Source of the DNA: Actinoplanes sp. KI2
GTDB taxonomy: Bacteria; Actinomycetota; Actinomycetes; Mycobacteriales; Micromonosporaceae
DNA: 64,000 nt
Reading direction: 5' to 3'
Assembly (NCBI RefSeq): GCF_025630775.1
Contig: NZ_JAOSZE010000017.1
Location: 1-64,000 of the forward strand
The position numbers and the translations under genes are program-made. Below the pieces are notes generated by a model. That model ran no database searches and was not told the origin of the DNA. It worked only from the letters and a program-made list of their open reading frames with translations. Position 1 is the stretch's first letter. Each line of letters begins with the position of its first letter. Of the stretch, positions 33,801 through 42,799 are shown piece after piece.

Positions 33801-33816
33801 ATGCTACTCGCCAGTA
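33801..33816 (-). promoter_or_regulatory. Candidate fatty-acid repressor site at the fadAB promoter
   Basis: On the minus strand TACTGGCGAGTA (33816-33805) is a TACT-N4-AGTA dyad, and TAGCAT (33806-33801) directly following could be the -10; TTGGCA about 19 nt further upstream could be the -35. TetR-type repressors of fatty-acid and acyl-CoA genes in actinobacteria bind TACT/AGTA dyads, so an acyl-CoA-responsive operator is plausible. Leader to the GTG start is about 40 nt. Confidence 0.45.
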
Positions 33817-33910
33817 ACTAACGTCTGCCAAGCGACCGCCGGGAATGTCACAGCCCCGTTTCGGCTACCCGGCAAACCCCACGAAACCACGAACCCCGGC
33901 CGCCGGTCCC

Positions 33911-35224
33911 TCAGTCGGCCGGATCGGGCAGCACCTCGGCCAGTTGCGCGGCCAACAGCCCTACCTGCCAGTCCCGGGCACCGAACCCCCGCAGCGTGTC
34001 CGACACGGTCTGCGCGGACACCTCGTCCGGCGGCGACCAGGCGAGCCGGCGAACGTAATCGGGGCTGATCAGATTTTCCGGGGGGAGATGGTGCGACTCC
34101 GCGGTGCCGACGACAACCGCGCGGCAGCGGGCCAGGCGGGCCGCCGCGATCGGGTCCCGCTCGGCCCAGCGGTGCGGCGGCGGGGGACCGTCGATCGGCT
34201 GGTTGACCGGCAGGGCGTCGTCCGGCAGGGCGCGAGCCTCGTCGAGAGCATCCAGCCACACCCGGGCCAGGCGGCGGACCGACCGGCCACCGAACCCGGG
34301 GATGGCGAGCAGCGCGCGCTCGTCCTTCGGATCCTGCTCGGCGGCCGCGACTATCGCCGAGTCGGGCAGGACGCGACCGGGGGCGGAGTCGCGCCGGGCC
34401 GCGACACCATCCCGGGCGTACCAGAGAGCACGGACTCGGGACTGGGCGCGGGCGCCCCGTACCCGATGGATCCCGGACGTGCGGCGCCAAGGATCGGGCC
34501 GGACCCGGGGCGGCCGGTCCGCGCTGGCCACCAGCGCCGCGAACTCCTCCGCGGCCCATTCCGTCTTGCCCTGACGTTCCAGCTCGGCCGACAGGTGGTC
34601 GCGCAGGTCGGTCAGCAGCTCGACATCCAGCGCCGCGTAGGTGAGCCACGACTCGGGCAGCGGCCGGGTGGACCAGTCCGCGGCCGAGTGGTGCTTCTCC
34701 AGCGTGAAGCCCAGCAGCTGCTCGGTCAGCGCCGCCAGCCCGACCCGCTCGAAGCCGGCCAGCCGGGCGGCCAGCTCGGTGTCGAACAGGCGGCGCGGCT
34801 TCAGCCCCAGCTCCGCGAGGCAGGCCAGATCCTGGCTGGCCGCATGCAGCACCCACTCGCTGTCGGCCAGCGCGGCGTCGAGCGTGTGCAGGTCGTCGAG
34901 CGGCAACGGGTCGATCAGCACCGTTCCGGCGCCCGCCCGGCGGAGCTGCACCAGATAGGCGCGCTGGGTGTAGCGGTAGCCGGACGCGCGTTCCGCGTCG
35001 ACGGCGACGGGCCCGGCGCCGGCCGCCATCCGGGCCACGATGTCGGCGAGTTCGGTCTCGGACTCGACCGGGCGGGGGGTGCCCTCGCGAGGCGCGGTCA
35101 GCGGGACGGCGGCGGGAAGGGGGTCGGGACCGCCAGACGTCGGGTCGGGCGGCTCGGGGAGCGGTCGTCCGTCCCCTGCCGGCTCTGGCTCGTCCCGACG
35201 GCGCAGGGGTGCTTCGTCGGTCAC
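33911..35224 (-). CDS. rnd: Ribonuclease D family 3'-5' exonuclease
   Basis: A 437-residue DEDDy exonuclease with HRDC domain, acting on structured RNA 3' ends. Catalytic motifs: VAVDAERASGYRY (Exo I, DxE), LHAASQDLACL (Exo II) and YAALDVELLTDL (Exo III, Tyr and Asp). An HRDC helical domain lies at about 225-310 (ERALLAIPGFGGRSVRRL). Longer than enterobacterial RNase D, as usual in actinobacteria, with a Pro-rich acidic N terminus of about 50 residues. The GTG at 35224 has TACGGT 6 nt upstream (35236-35231), so is likely leaderless. Divergent from the protease gene. Confidence 0.92.
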   Translation of the reverse strand: MTDEAPLRRRDEPEPAGDGRPLPEPPDPTSGGPDPLPAAVPLTAPREGTPRPVESETELADIVARMAAGAGPVAVDAERASGYRYTQRAYLVQLRRAGAGTVLIDPLPLDDLHTLDAALADSEWVLHAASQDLACLAELGLKPRRLFDTELAARLAGFERVGLAALTEQLLGFTLEKHHSAADWSTRPLPESWLTYAALDVELLTDLRDHLSAELERQGKTEWAAEEFAALVASADRPPRVRPDPWRRTSGIHRVRGARAQSRVRALWYARDGVAARRDSAPGRVLPDSAIVAAAEQDPKDERALLAIPGFGGRSVRRLARVWLDALDEARALPDDALPVNQPIDGPPPPHRWAERDPIAAARLARCRAVVVGTAESHHLPPENLISPDYVRRLAWSPPDEVSAQTVSDTLRGFGARDWQVGLLAAQLAEVLPDPAD

Positions 35225-35366
35225 TCCGTAACCGTACGGGTGCACCACCCCCCTGATGTGCAGCCGGGTACCGGCGCGTCGGTTCTCGATCGAAAGCAGA
35301 CTCATCCGGAACGGCTTTTCCTCCGTACTACCTCCCGCAGCACCGAGACCCGGGAGGCCGTGCCGG

Positions 35367-36392
35367 ATGACTACCACGTACGACCCGTTCATCCCCGCCG
35401 ACGGCACGGACCAGCACCGATACGACGGGCGAAGGCGCGCCGAGGAGCGGGGTGGCGGGTCCGCGTGGGGGACCGAGCCGCGCTGGGAGCCGCAGTACCA
35501 GCAACCTCAGTACCAGCAACCTCAGCAATGGGAATCCGAGCCGCAGCAGCATCGATGGGATCCGGAACCGCCGCCGCAGGCCCGGACCTGGCAGACCGGC
35601 GCGTTCCCGGTGATGCCCGAGGCCGAGCCGGAGCGCGCCCGGGCGAGCGCCTCGAAGGGCTTGGTCAAGCCGCTGCTGGCCGGGCTGGTCGCGATCCTGG
35701 TCGTGGTGGCCGGCTGGCAGGCGTACCGGATCGAGAACATGAGCAGCGACAACGCCTCCATGCAGTCGGTGCTGACCGCGGAGAAGAACCGGACCGACAA
35801 GCTGGAGAAGGAGCTGGCCGGGGTCTTCGACCCCGAGGCGGTGTCGTCGAAGGTGCTGCCGAGCGTCTTCCGGGTGCGCGCCGGCGAGTTCACCGGCACG
35901 GCCTGGTCGGTCGGCAAGAAGGCGGCGAACGGCCAGTCGAATCTGCTCACGAACTATCACGTGGTCGCCCAGGTGTGGACCGGCGGCGGCCGCGCGGTGA
36001 CCCTGGAGCGCGGCAACACATCGATCAAGGCGACGATCGTGAAGGTCAACAAGGCCAAGGACCTGGCGCTGCTGCACGCGAACCAGGAGATCACCGGGCT
36101 GACCGCCTTCACCGGTACGGTCAAGCCCGGTCAGCAGGTGGTCGTGGTGGGCGCGCCGCTGGGGCTGGACGACACCGTGACCACGGGCGTGATCAGCGCG
36201 TACCGGCCGAACGACCCGGACGGTCCGACGATCCAGTTCGACGCGCCGATCAACCCGGGCAACTCGGGCGGTCCGGTGGTGAACGCCAACAACCAGGTCG
36301 TCGGGCTCGCGACCGCGAAGGCGAAGGACGCCGAGGGCATCGGCCTGGCCATCCCGGTGAAGACGGCCTGCGACACCTTCGCGGTCTGCTAG
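35367..36392 (+). CDS. Membrane-anchored trypsin-like serine protease (HtrA-like, S1C)
   Basis: A 341-residue protein: a disordered Gln/Trp-rich cytoplasmic region (PQYQQPQYQQPQQWE near residue 40), a membrane helix at about 97-117 (KPLLAGLVAILVVVAGWQAY), a short coiled stretch (EKNRTDKLEKELAGVF) and an extracytoplasmic chymotrypsin fold. Catalytic triad appears complete: LTNYHVVAQ (His), AKDLALLHA (Asp) and PINPGNSGGPVVN (Ser). There is no PDZ domain. It likely degrades or chaperones envelope proteins. ATG has GGGAGG at 9 nt. Its TAG stop is inside the 20-bp duplication at 36389. Confidence 0.9.
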   Translation: MTTTYDPFIPADGTDQHRYDGRRRAEERGGGSAWGTEPRWEPQYQQPQYQQPQQWESEPQQHRWDPEPPPQARTWQTGAFPVMPEAEPERARASASKGLVKPLLAGLVAILVVVAGWQAYRIENMSSDNASMQSVLTAEKNRTDKLEKELAGVFDPEAVSSKVLPSVFRVRAGEFTGTAWSVGKKAANGQSNLLTNYHVVAQVWTGGGRAVTLERGNTSIKATIVKVNKAKDLALLHANQEITGLTAFTGTVKPGQQVVVVGAPLGLDDTVTTGVISAYRPNDPDGPTIQFDAPINPGNSGGPVVNANNQVVGLATAKAKDAEGIGLAIPVKTACDTFAVC

Positions 36393-36428
36393 CGGTAAGT
36401 CTCAGCGGCTAGCGGTAAGTCTCAGCGG
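36389..36428. repeat. Perfect 20-bp tandem duplication at a convergent gene junction
   Basis: CTAGCGGTAAGTCTCAGCGG occurs twice back to back (36389-36408 and 36409-36428). The first copy contains the TAG stop of the protease gene. In the minus direction the unit carries CTAG, which would be a stop for a frame reading TDAAETYR next to the DUF3000 end, suggesting both genes once met at a shared CTAG. Confidence 0.92.
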
Positions 36429-36434
36429 CGTCGG

Positions 36435-37001
36435 TCAGCCGACGCGGTGACGGTCGTTGAGGGCCGTCACCCCCGGCGGCGGCAACCCGGCGGTCGAGGC
36501 GAGCATCGCGCACCAGCCGAGCAGGTGGGCGGCGGTGTCCGTGGAGGTGGGCGTCCAGGAGGCGCGTACCTCCAGGTCGGCCGTGGGCGCCGGGCCGGCC
36601 AGCTCGCCGAACCGGGTCGACGCGGTCTGCGTGATCGTGCCGCCGATCGCCGTGAACGTGGCCGTGTGCTGCTCGAGCGCGTCGGTCAGCCAGGTCCACG
36701 CCACCGCGGGCAACAGCGGGTCGCCGGCCATGTCCGGCTCGAGCTCCGCGGTGACCAGCGTGACCAGCCGCAGATCGCCGCGCCAGGCCTCGTGCCCGGC
36801 CGGGTCGTGCAGCAGGATCAGCCGGCCGCTGGCCACCTCGTCGCCGGAGCGCAACACGGTGGCACTCAGCGCGAACGAATACGGCGCCAGCCGCTGCGGC
36901 GCGGGAATCTCCTCGAGCAGGATCTCCGGTCGTGGCGTGGCCGCCTGCAGCCCGGCGACGGCGCGGGTGAACGCCTCGGGGGCAGCGGAGGGGGTCGCCA
37001 T
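36435..37001 (-). CDS. DUF3000 family protein
   Basis: A 188-residue actinobacterial protein of unknown function, almost always encoded near hemE and ribonuclease D, as here. Conserved stretches: [40 protein letters not shown] and [22 protein letters not shown] in two parts. No membrane segment. The ATG at 37001 follows TAGGCT by 6 nt (37013-37008), suggesting a leaderless transcript. The C terminus (ALNDRHRVG) may have been changed by a frameshift near the tandem duplication. Confidence 0.87.
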   Translation of the reverse strand: MATPSAAPEAFTRAVAGLQAATPRPEILLEEIPAPQRLAPYSFALSATVLRSGDEVASGRLILLHDPAGHEAWRGDLRLVTLVTAELEPDMAGDPLLPAVAWTWLTDALEQHTATFTAIGGTITQTASTRFGELAGPAPTADLEVRASWTPTSTDTAAHLLGWCAMLASTAGLPPPGVTALNDRHRVG

Positions 37002-37058
37002 GCCGGAAGCCTATGCCGCGCACCGGTGTCAGTTGTCGATCGCCGCGCTGTAACTTTG

Positions 37059-37190
37059 CCGCCGCTTCGCTTCCCGGCGGCCGCCGCTTCGCTTCCCGAT
37101 GGCCGCCGCTTCGCTTCCCGATGGCCGCCGCTTCGCTTCCCGGTGGCCGCCGCTTCGCTCGCCGGCGGCCACCGCTTCGCTCCCCGGGCG
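37059..37190. repeat. Six-copy 22-bp minisatellite upstream of hemE
   Basis: Six head-to-tail units of CCGCCGCTTCGCTTCCCGNN plus GG begin at 37059, 37081, 37103, 37125, 37147 and 37169. Units 2 and 3 are identical; units 1, 4, 5 and 6 differ at one to five positions, mostly in the NN positions and at the 3' side. It fills most of the gap between DUF3000 and hemE, 33 bp before the hemE start. The array has no unique spacers, so it is not CRISPR. Confidence 0.95.
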
Positions 37191-37222
37191 ATCGCGATGC
37201 GGGGTCGTGGGAGCATTGCGCC

Positions 37223-38260
37223 GTGACTTCCGTGCTGAGCGATTCCCCCTTCGTCCGGGCGTGCCGCGGCCAGGACGTGCCGCACACTCCGGTCTGGTTC
37301 ATGCGGCAGGCCGGGCGCTCGCTGCCCGAGTACCGCAAGATCCGGGCGGGCATCGGCATGCTGGAGTCGTGCCGGCGGCCGGACCTGGTCACCGAGATCA
37401 CCCTGCAGCCGGTGCGCCGGCACCAGGTCGACGCCGCGATCCTGTTCAGCGACATCGTGGTGCCGATCGCGGCGGCCGGCGTCGACCTCGACATCGTGGC
37501 GGGCACCGGGCCGGTGGTGGCCGAGCCGATCCGCACCGAGAAGGACCTGGACCGGCTGCGCCCGATCACCGCGGACGACGTCGCGTTCGTGGCCGAGTCG
37601 GTGCGGCTGCTCACCGGCGAGCTCGGCCGGACGCCGCTGATCGGGTTCGCGGGGGCGCCGTTCACGCTGGCCAGCTACCTGATCGAGGGCGGACCGTCGC
37701 GGACCTACACCAAGACCAAGGCGATGATGTACGGCGAGCCGGGCCTCTGGCATGCGCTGCTGACCCGCCTCTCCGGCATCACCCTCGCCTTCCTGCGTAC
37801 CCAGATCGACGCGGGGGTCAGCGCGGTCCAGCTGTTCGACTCGTGGGCCGGCGCACTGTCCGAGGCGGACTATCGGGAGTACGTGCTGCCACACTCCCGC
37901 GAGGTGCTGGCCGGGCTGGCCGACACCGACGTGCCGCGCATCCACTTCGGCGTCGGCACCGCGGTGCTGCTGCAGGCGATGGGCGAGGCCGGCGCGGACG
38001 TGGTGGGCGTCGACTGGCGTACCCCGCTGGACCGGGCCACCGAGCAGCTCGGCGCGCGCCACGCGGTGCAGGGCAACCTCGACCCGGCGGTGCTCTTCGC
38101 CTCCTGGGAGGTCGTCGAGCGGGAGGCCCGCCGGGTGCTCGAGCAGGGCCGCGCCGCCCCGGGCCACATCTTCAACCTGGGGCACGGCGTGCTGCCGGAG
38201 ACCGACCCGACAGTGCTGACCCGGCTGGTGGAGCTGATCCACGACATCTCCGCGCGCTGA
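37223..38260 (+). CDS. hemE: Uroporphyrinogen decarboxylase
   Basis: Converts uroporphyrinogen III to coproporphyrinogen III in haem synthesis; cytosolic homodimer, 345 residues as expected. Signatures: [19 protein letters not shown] (first), [32 protein letters not shown] (second) and [13 protein letters not shown] near the C terminus. GTG at 37223 follows GGGAG at about 10 nt. The following genes hemY and hemQ continue the pathway. The 22-bp minisatellite occupies the place where its promoter would be expected. Confidence 0.95.
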   Translation: MTSVLSDSPFVRACRGQDVPHTPVWFMRQAGRSLPEYRKIRAGIGMLESCRRPDLVTEITLQPVRRHQVDAAILFSDIVVPIAAAGVDLDIVAGTGPVVAEPIRTEKDLDRLRPITADDVAFVAESVRLLTGELGRTPLIGFAGAPFTLASYLIEGGPSRTYTKTKAMMYGEPGLWHALLTRLSGITLAFLRTQIDAGVSAVQLFDSWAGALSEADYREYVLPHSREVLAGLADTDVPRIHFGVGTAVLLQAMGEAGADVVGVDWRTPLDRATEQLGARHAVQGNLDPAVLFASWEVVEREARRVLEQGRAAPGHIFNLGHGVLPETDPTVLTRLVELIHDISAR

Positions 38261-38289
38261 CCGACCGGCTCACAGTCATGTACCCCGGT

Positions 38290-38313
38290 GGGGGGTGGGG
38301 GTGGGGGCCTGGG
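38290..38313 (+). other. G-rich tract with G-quadruplex potential before hemY
   Basis: Four G runs separated by single T or CCT: 38290-38295 (6 G), 38297-38301 (5 G), 38303-38307 (5 G) and 38311-38313 (3 G). This fits the G-quadruplex pattern on the coding strand 12 bp before the probable hemY start, so it could affect transcription or translation. Confidence 0.6.
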
Positions 38314-38324
38314 ATGGTGGAGGC

Positions 38325-39710
38325 GTGCGAAAGCGGGTTGCGGTTGTTGGCGGCGGCGTCGCCGGGCTTGCGGCTGCGGTGCGTTTGCGGGATCTGGTGC
38401 CGGCGGGCACCGACCTGATCGTGTATGAGCAGGGCGGTGCGCTCGGCGGCAAGCTGCGCACCGGCGAGCTTGGCGGCCTGGTGGTCGAGCGGGGCGCCGA
38501 GTCTTTCCTGACCGCCGGGCCGGCGGGTGGCGACTCCGCGGCGGTGGCCCTCGCGAAGCGGCTCGGCCTCGGGTCGTCGCTGGTGCACCCGGCCACGGTG
38601 CCGGCCGCGCTCTCGATCGGCGGCCGTCTCACCCCGATTCCGGCGGGCACGCTGGTCGGCGTACCGGCAGATCTTGACAAGCTGGACGGCGTCGCGCAGC
38701 CGGACGCCGGCCGTGACCACGACGACGGCCGCCCGGTGCTCGCCGCAGGCGAAGACGTCGCGGTCGGCGCGCTGGTCCGCGACCGGTACGGCGAGCAGGT
38801 GGTGGACCGCCTGGTCGACCCGCTGCTCGGCGGGGTGTACGCGGGGCGCGCCGACGGCCTGTCGCTCGAGGTGACCATCCCGCAGCTGGCCGAGACCGCG
38901 CGGGTCGAGCACACGCTGCGGGCGGCGGTGCGGTCCGCGCAGGCGAAGCGCAACCGCACCCCCGGGCCGGTGTTTTCCGCGGTGGACGGCGGGATGACCC
39001 GGCTGGTGTCGGCGGCGGCCGCGGCGAGCGGCGCGCGGATCAGCCTGGGACTTCCGGTGCGCGACATCGCACGCACGGCTCGCGGCTGGCGGCTGCTTCT
39101 GGGCGCGGCGCCCTTCCCCGAGACGGACGATGTGGACGCGATCGTGCTGGCCGTCCCGGCCCGTCCCGCCGCACGACTGCTGGCGGGCGTCTCCGCGGCG
39201 GCCGCCGAGGCGGTGGGTGTGCTCGACTACGCGAGCGTGGCGCTGGTCGCGCTGGCGCTGCCGGCCGGGACACCGCTGCCCGAGCTGTCCGGGTTCCTGG
39301 TGCCGCCCAGCGAGGGGACGCTGGTGAAGGCGGCGACGTTCGTCACTCGCAAATGGCCGCACGTGGCCAACGACTCCGGGCCGGTGATCGTGCGGGCGTC
39401 GCTGGGCCGGGCCGGCGAGCAGGAGCGTCTCCAGGTCGACGACCAGGTGCTGCTCGATCGGGCGCGGCGCGAGCTGGGCGAGCTGATCGGCGGCGAGCTG
39501 CCGCCGCCGGCCGCGTCCTGGGTGCAGCGCTGGGGCGGCGGCCTGCCGCAGTACGCGCCGGGCCACCGGGAGCGGGTGGCGTTCGCGCGGGCGCAGCTGC
39601 CGCCGGGCTTGGCGCTGGCCGGCGCGGCCTTCGACGGCGTGGGCATCCCGGCGTGCATCGCCGGCGGCGAGCGAGCCGCCGAAGACGTCAGCAAGTACTT
39701 GGAGGGTTGA
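38325..39710 (+). CDS. hemY: Coproporphyrinogen III / protoporphyrinogen oxidase (HemY/CgoX)
   Basis: FAD-dependent oxidase of the HemY family, 461 residues. FAD-binding motif [20 protein letters not shown], second motif [10 protein letters not shown] and C-terminal [19 protein letters not shown]. With HemQ next door, the likely reaction is coproporphyrinogen III to coproporphyrin III (the coproporphyrin-dependent route of Gram-positive bacteria). The start is unsure: GTG 38325 matches the homologous N terminus but GGAGG is only 1 nt away; an in-frame GTG at 38295 lies in the G-rich tract. Followed by hemQ with one-base overlap. Confidence 0.9.
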   Translation: MRKRVAVVGGGVAGLAAAVRLRDLVPAGTDLIVYEQGGALGGKLRTGELGGLVVERGAESFLTAGPAGGDSAAVALAKRLGLGSSLVHPATVPAALSIGGRLTPIPAGTLVGVPADLDKLDGVAQPDAGRDHDDGRPVLAAGEDVAVGALVRDRYGEQVVDRLVDPLLGGVYAGRADGLSLEVTIPQLAETARVEHTLRAAVRSAQAKRNRTPGPVFSAVDGGMTRLVSAAAAASGARISLGLPVRDIARTARGWRLLLGAAPFPETDDVDAIVLAVPARPAARLLAGVSAAAAEAVGVLDYASVALVALALPAGTPLPELSGFLVPPSEGTLVKAATFVTRKWPHVANDSGPVIVRASLGRAGEQERLQVDDQVLLDRARRELGELIGGELPPPAASWVQRWGGGLPQYAPGHRERVAFARAQLPPGLALAGAAFDGVGIPACIAGGERAAEDVSKYLEG

Positions 39711-40411
39711 TGAGCGAGCAGACGAACGCGGCCAGGATCAACGAGCTGAACGCGACCATCCGGTACACGATGTGGTCGGTCTTCCGGGTGCAGACGCCGC
39801 TGCCACCGTTGCGTGACGAGCTGGCCGGCGAGGTGGACGGCCTGTTCGAGCAGCTGGCCGGCAAGGACGTGACGATTCGCGGCACGTACGACGTGTCCGG
39901 CCTGCGCGCGGACGCGGACCTGATGATCTGGTGGCACTCCGGCTCGTCGGACGCGCTGCAGGACGCGTACGGGCTGTTCCGTCGTACCGCGCTCGGGCGG
40001 CACCTGGCGCCGGTCTGGTCGCAGATGGCGCTGCACCGGCCGGCCGAGTTCAACAAGAGCCACCTGCCGGCGTTCCTGGCCGGCGAGGACCCGCGGGCGT
40101 ACCTCTGCGTGTATCCGTTCGTCCGCTCGTACGAGTGGTACCTGCTGCCCGACGAGGAGCGGCGGTTCATGCTGGCCGAGCACGGCAAGATGGCCCGGGA
40201 CTACCCGGACGTGCGGGCGAACACGGTGGCCTCGTTCGCGCTCGGCGACTACGAGTGGATGCTGGCGTTCGAGGCGGACGAGCTGCACCGGATCGTCGAC
40301 CTGATGCGGGAGCTGCGGGCGGCGACCGCGCGGCGGCACGTACGCGAGGAGGTCCCGTTCTACACGGGCCGCCGCCGTTCGATCAGCGAGCTGGTTGCCG
40401 CATTGCCGTAG
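39710..40411 (+). CDS. hemQ: Coproheme decarboxylase (HemQ, chlorite dismutase-like)
   Basis: Final enzyme of the coproporphyrin-dependent pathway: oxidatively decarboxylates coproheme to haem b using peroxide. 233 residues. Features: [28 protein letters not shown], the proximal-His loop [22 protein letters not shown] and the coproheme-binding [20 protein letters not shown] overlaps the hemY stop by one base, with GGAGGG just upstream. The actinobacterial form keeps Tyr in YPFVRSYEW for propionate decarboxylation. Ferrochelatase is not in the window. Confidence 0.94.
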   Translation: MSEQTNAARINELNATIRYTMWSVFRVQTPLPPLRDELAGEVDGLFEQLAGKDVTIRGTYDVSGLRADADLMIWWHSGSSDALQDAYGLFRRTALGRHLAPVWSQMALHRPAEFNKSHLPAFLAGEDPRAYLCVYPFVRSYEWYLLPDEERRFMLAEHGKMARDYPDVRANTVASFALGDYEWMLAFEADELHRIVDLMRELRAATARRHVREEVPFYTGRRRSISELVAALP

Positions 40412-40853
40412 CGTTCCGGATCATCGGAATGTGCGGAATGCCGTCCTCGATGTATTCGGGACCGTTCTGCTGGTATCCGAACTTGGCGTAATAATTCCTG
40501 AGGTGCGCCTGGGCGTGCAGCACGCTCGGGCGATCACCGATGATCCGCACCGCCTCGGCGATCAGCCGGCCGGCCAGACCGCCGCCGCGACCGGCCGGCG
40601 CGGTCACCACGCGACCGATCCGCGGCTCGCCGTCGATGTCCAGAATCCGCACGTACGCCCGGATTTCGCTCGCCCGTTCGATCCACAAATGCCGGGTACC
40701 CGGTTCCGGGTCGAGCCCGTCGAGATCAAGGTAGACGCAGTTCTGCTCGACCACGAAAACCGCGCTGCGCAGCCTGAGAATCTGGTACAGCGTGCCGGTG
40801 TCGAGCTCGGCGAACGACGCGATGCGCAGGTCGTCCTGGAGTTCCGAAGACAT
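40383..40853 (-). CDS. ElaA-type GNAT acetyltransferase
   Basis: A 156-residue GNAT enzyme similar to ElaA. Conserved: [18 protein letters not shown] (the ElaA hallmark VFVVEQ), [10 protein letters not shown], the acetyl-CoA loop [17 protein letters not shown] and [16 protein letters not shown]. Substrate unknown. The ATG at 40853 lies 7 nt after TACGAT (40866-40861) with no ribosome site: likely leaderless. The gene end overlaps the hemQ 3' end by 29 bp on the other strand. Confidence 0.9.
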   Translation of the reverse strand: MSSELQDDLRIASFAELDTGTLYQILRLRSAVFVVEQNCVYLDLDGLDPEPGTRHLWIERASEIRAYVRILDIDGEPRIGRVVTAPAGRGGGLAGRLIAEAVRIIGDRPSVLHAQAHLRNYYAKFGYQQNGPEYIEDGIPHIPMIRNATAMRQPAR

Positions 40854-40939
40854 GTGGCAGATCGTATGCGGCGCGCCGTCACCCGTATCGGGGCCGCCCG
40901 TTGTACGGATGGAAGCCCGAGCTGTCTGTGGAGGTCTTC

Positions 40940-41215
40940 ATGATCAAGAAGAGCAAGCTCTTCGGCAACAAGACCCGGGTTACCTTCTGCCTTCCGGGCG
41001 ACAGCCCGGCCGGGCCGGTCAGCGTGGTAGGAACGTTCAACGGCTGGAGGCCGGGCGCGCACGAGTTGAAACGGCGCAAGGATGGCACCCGGACGGTCAG
41101 CGTGCCGCTCTCGCCCGGCCACTACTCGTTCCGGTATCTGGCCAGCGATGGCGTGTGGCTCGACGACGACCACGCGGACTCCGTAGGCCCGCAGGGGAGC
41201 GAACTCCGGTTGTAA
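40940..41215 (+). CDS. Glycogen-binding (CBM48/isoamylase-early-set) domain protein
   Basis: A 91-residue protein consisting of one CBM48-like beta-sandwich: [41 protein letters not shown] and [20 protein letters not shown]. Such single-domain proteins resemble the glycogen-binding module of AMPK beta and may bind alpha-glucan or act as partner subunit; role here unknown. ATG at 40940 follows GGAGG by 6 nt. No glycogen genes lie next to it. Confidence 0.9.
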   Translation: MIKKSKLFGNKTRVTFCLPGDSPAGPVSVVGTFNGWRPGAHELKRRKDGTRTVSVPLSPGHYSFRYLASDGVWLDDDHADSVGPQGSELRL

Positions 41216-41251
41216 CCGGAAAGCCGGAAATTTCCTCACTTCTGGGTCATC

Positions 41252-41485
41252 ATGGGCGACATGGCCATGTATGAGACGTCAGACCTGCACAAGCGCGTGG
41301 CGCGGTACGAGGCGGCGCTGGATGAGCTGCGGGCGGCGCATCAGGACGTACGCCATGTCTTGGTCGATCAGGTGCTGTACGAGCGCTGGCAGCAGATCGG
41401 CGCCGAGCTGGGCTTCGCCGCGCCCGCCACCGTGCAGGGCGTCGAGCAGCAGAGCCGGCAGATGTCGGAGGCCTGGGCCGGGTGA
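41252..41485 (+). CDS. Small helical protein of unknown function
   Basis: A 77-residue, mostly helical, charged protein ([37 protein letters not shown]). I do not recognise a family. Codon use shows saturated GC third positions, so it is very probably real. Three in-frame ATG codons (41252, 41261, 41267) compete and none has a clear ribosome site. It sits 36 bp after the CBM48 gene and 49 bp before thyA; a GC-rich hairpin (41493-41500 with 41510-41517) follows its stop. Confidence 0.7.
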   Translation: MGDMAMYETSDLHKRVARYEAALDELRAAHQDVRHVLVDQVLYERWQQIGAELGFAAPATVQGVEQQSRQMSEAWAG

Positions 41486-41521
41486 CGGCCCGCCGCCGCC
41501 CGCGGTGTCGGCGGCGGTTGT

Positions 41522-41527
41522 TAGGTT
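41522..41527 (+). promoter_or_regulatory. Probable -10 element of leaderless thyA
   Basis: TAGGTT followed by 7 nt and then the thyA ATG at 41535, without ribosome site. It lies just after the hairpin that follows the previous gene, so thyA-folA likely have their own promoter. Confidence 0.5.
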
Positions 41528-41534
41528 TGCTGCC

Positions 41535-42335
41535 ATGGCTGTGGACACCCAGTACGAGGATCTGCTGCGCCGGGTCCTGGCCGGCGGAACGCCGAAGACC
41601 GACCGCACCGGCACCGGCACGGTGAGCCTGTTCGGCGAGCGTCTGCGGTACGACCTGTCGCAGGGCTTTCCGCTGATCACCACGAAGCGGGTGCACTTCA
41701 AGTCGATCGCGGTGGAGCTGCTGTGGTTCCTGCGCGGCGACAGCAACGTGGCCTGGCTGCGCGAGCAGGGCGTCACCATCTGGGACGAGTGGGCCGACGA
41801 GAAGGGTGAGCTGGGCCCGATCTACGGCGTGCAGTGGCGGTCCTGGCCGACGCCGGACGGCGGGCACGTCGACCAGATCGCCGGCGTGCTCGACACGCTG
41901 CGGAAGGATCCGGACTCGCGCCGGATGCTCGTCTCGGCCTGGAACGTGTCCGAGTTGCCGGCCATGGCGCTGGCCCCGTGCCACGCGATGTTCCAGTTCT
42001 ATGTGGCCGATGGGAAGCTCTCCTGCCAGCTCTACCAGCGCAGCGCCGACCTCTTCCTCGGGTTGCCGTTCAACATCGCCAGCTACGCGCTGCTCACGCT
42101 GATGGTGGCGCGGCAGGTCGGGCTGGAGCCGGGCGACTTCGTCTGGGTCGGCGGCGACTGCCACATCTACAACAACCACGTTTCGCAAGTCACCGAGCAG
42201 CTGACGCGGCCGGCGTTCCCGTTCCCCACCCTGGAGATCGCGGACGCGTCGTCGCTCTTCGACTACCGCTTCGAGGACTTCACGCTGGCCAACTACCAGC
42301 ACCACCCGGCCCTGAAGGCGCCGGTGGCGGTGTGA
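41535..42335 (+). CDS. thyA: Thymidylate synthase (ThyA)
   Basis: Methylates dUMP to dTMP using methylenetetrahydrofolate; the folate is oxidised to dihydrofolate and must be re-reduced by FolA, encoded next. 266 residues. Catalytic Cys in [12 protein letters not shown], Arg in [11 protein letters not shown], dUMP site [19 protein letters not shown] and GDCHIYNNH. This is the classical ThyA, not flavin-dependent ThyX. Overlaps folA by GTGA. dut and folD in the same window supply its substrates. Confidence 0.96.
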   Translation: MAVDTQYEDLLRRVLAGGTPKTDRTGTGTVSLFGERLRYDLSQGFPLITTKRVHFKSIAVELLWFLRGDSNVAWLREQGVTIWDEWADEKGELGPIYGVQWRSWPTPDGGHVDQIAGVLDTLRKDPDSRRMLVSAWNVSELPAMALAPCHAMFQFYVADGKLSCQLYQRSADLFLGLPFNIASYALLTLMVARQVGLEPGDFVWVGGDCHIYNNHVSQVTEQLTRPAFPFPTLEIADASSLFDYRFEDFTLANYQHHPALKAPVAV

Positions 42336-42799
42336 CCGTGCACATGATCTGGGCCGAGGCGCGCGACCGGGTGATCGGCGCCGGCGGCGGGATTCCCTGG
42401 CGGATCCCCGGCGAGCAGGCCATGTTCAAGGAACGCACGATGGGCGCCACCGTGGTGATGGGCCGCGGGACGTGGGACTCGCTGCCCCGCAAGCCGCTGC
42501 CGGGCCGGCGGAACGTCGTGCTGACCCGCGATCGGTCATGGACCGCGGACGGTGCTTCCGTGATCCATGCCATCGACGAGGTGCCGACCGCCGACGAGGT
42601 GTGGGTCATGGGCGGCGGTGCCATTTATGCCGCATTCCTGCCGAAAGCAGGACATATCGTGCGTACGCGGATAGATCTGGATGTTTCCGGGGATGTTCTG
42701 GCACCGGAACTCGGTCCCGAATGGGTGGTGACCGAGTCCTCGGGCCGGACCACCCCGGACGGCCTGCGGTATGTGGTCGAGGAGCTCTTCCGGAGCTAG
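42332..42799 (+). CDS. folA: Dihydrofolate reductase
   Basis: NADPH-dependent reduction of dihydrofolate to tetrahydrofolate. 155 residues. [22 protein letters not shown] (the Met20-type loop), [20 protein letters not shown] (NADPH phosphate site) and [20 protein letters not shown] at 42332 overlaps thyA (GTGA); a second in-frame GTG two codons on is possible. Its TAG stop shares CTAG (42796-42799) with the convergent msrB stop. Confidence 0.95.
   Translation: MTVHMIWAEARDRVIGAGGGIPWRIPGEQAMFKERTMGATVVMGRGTWDSLPRKPLPGRRNVVLTRDRSWTADGASVIHAIDEVPTADEVWVMGGGAIYAAFLPKAGHIVRTRIDLDVSGDVLAPELGPEWVVTESSGRTTPDGLRYVVEELFRS

Noticed and set aside
37059-37190. Regularly repeated block resembling a CRISPR array
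   Set aside because: The 22-bp units are head to tail with no unique spacers and no cas genes are present; it is a minisatellite.
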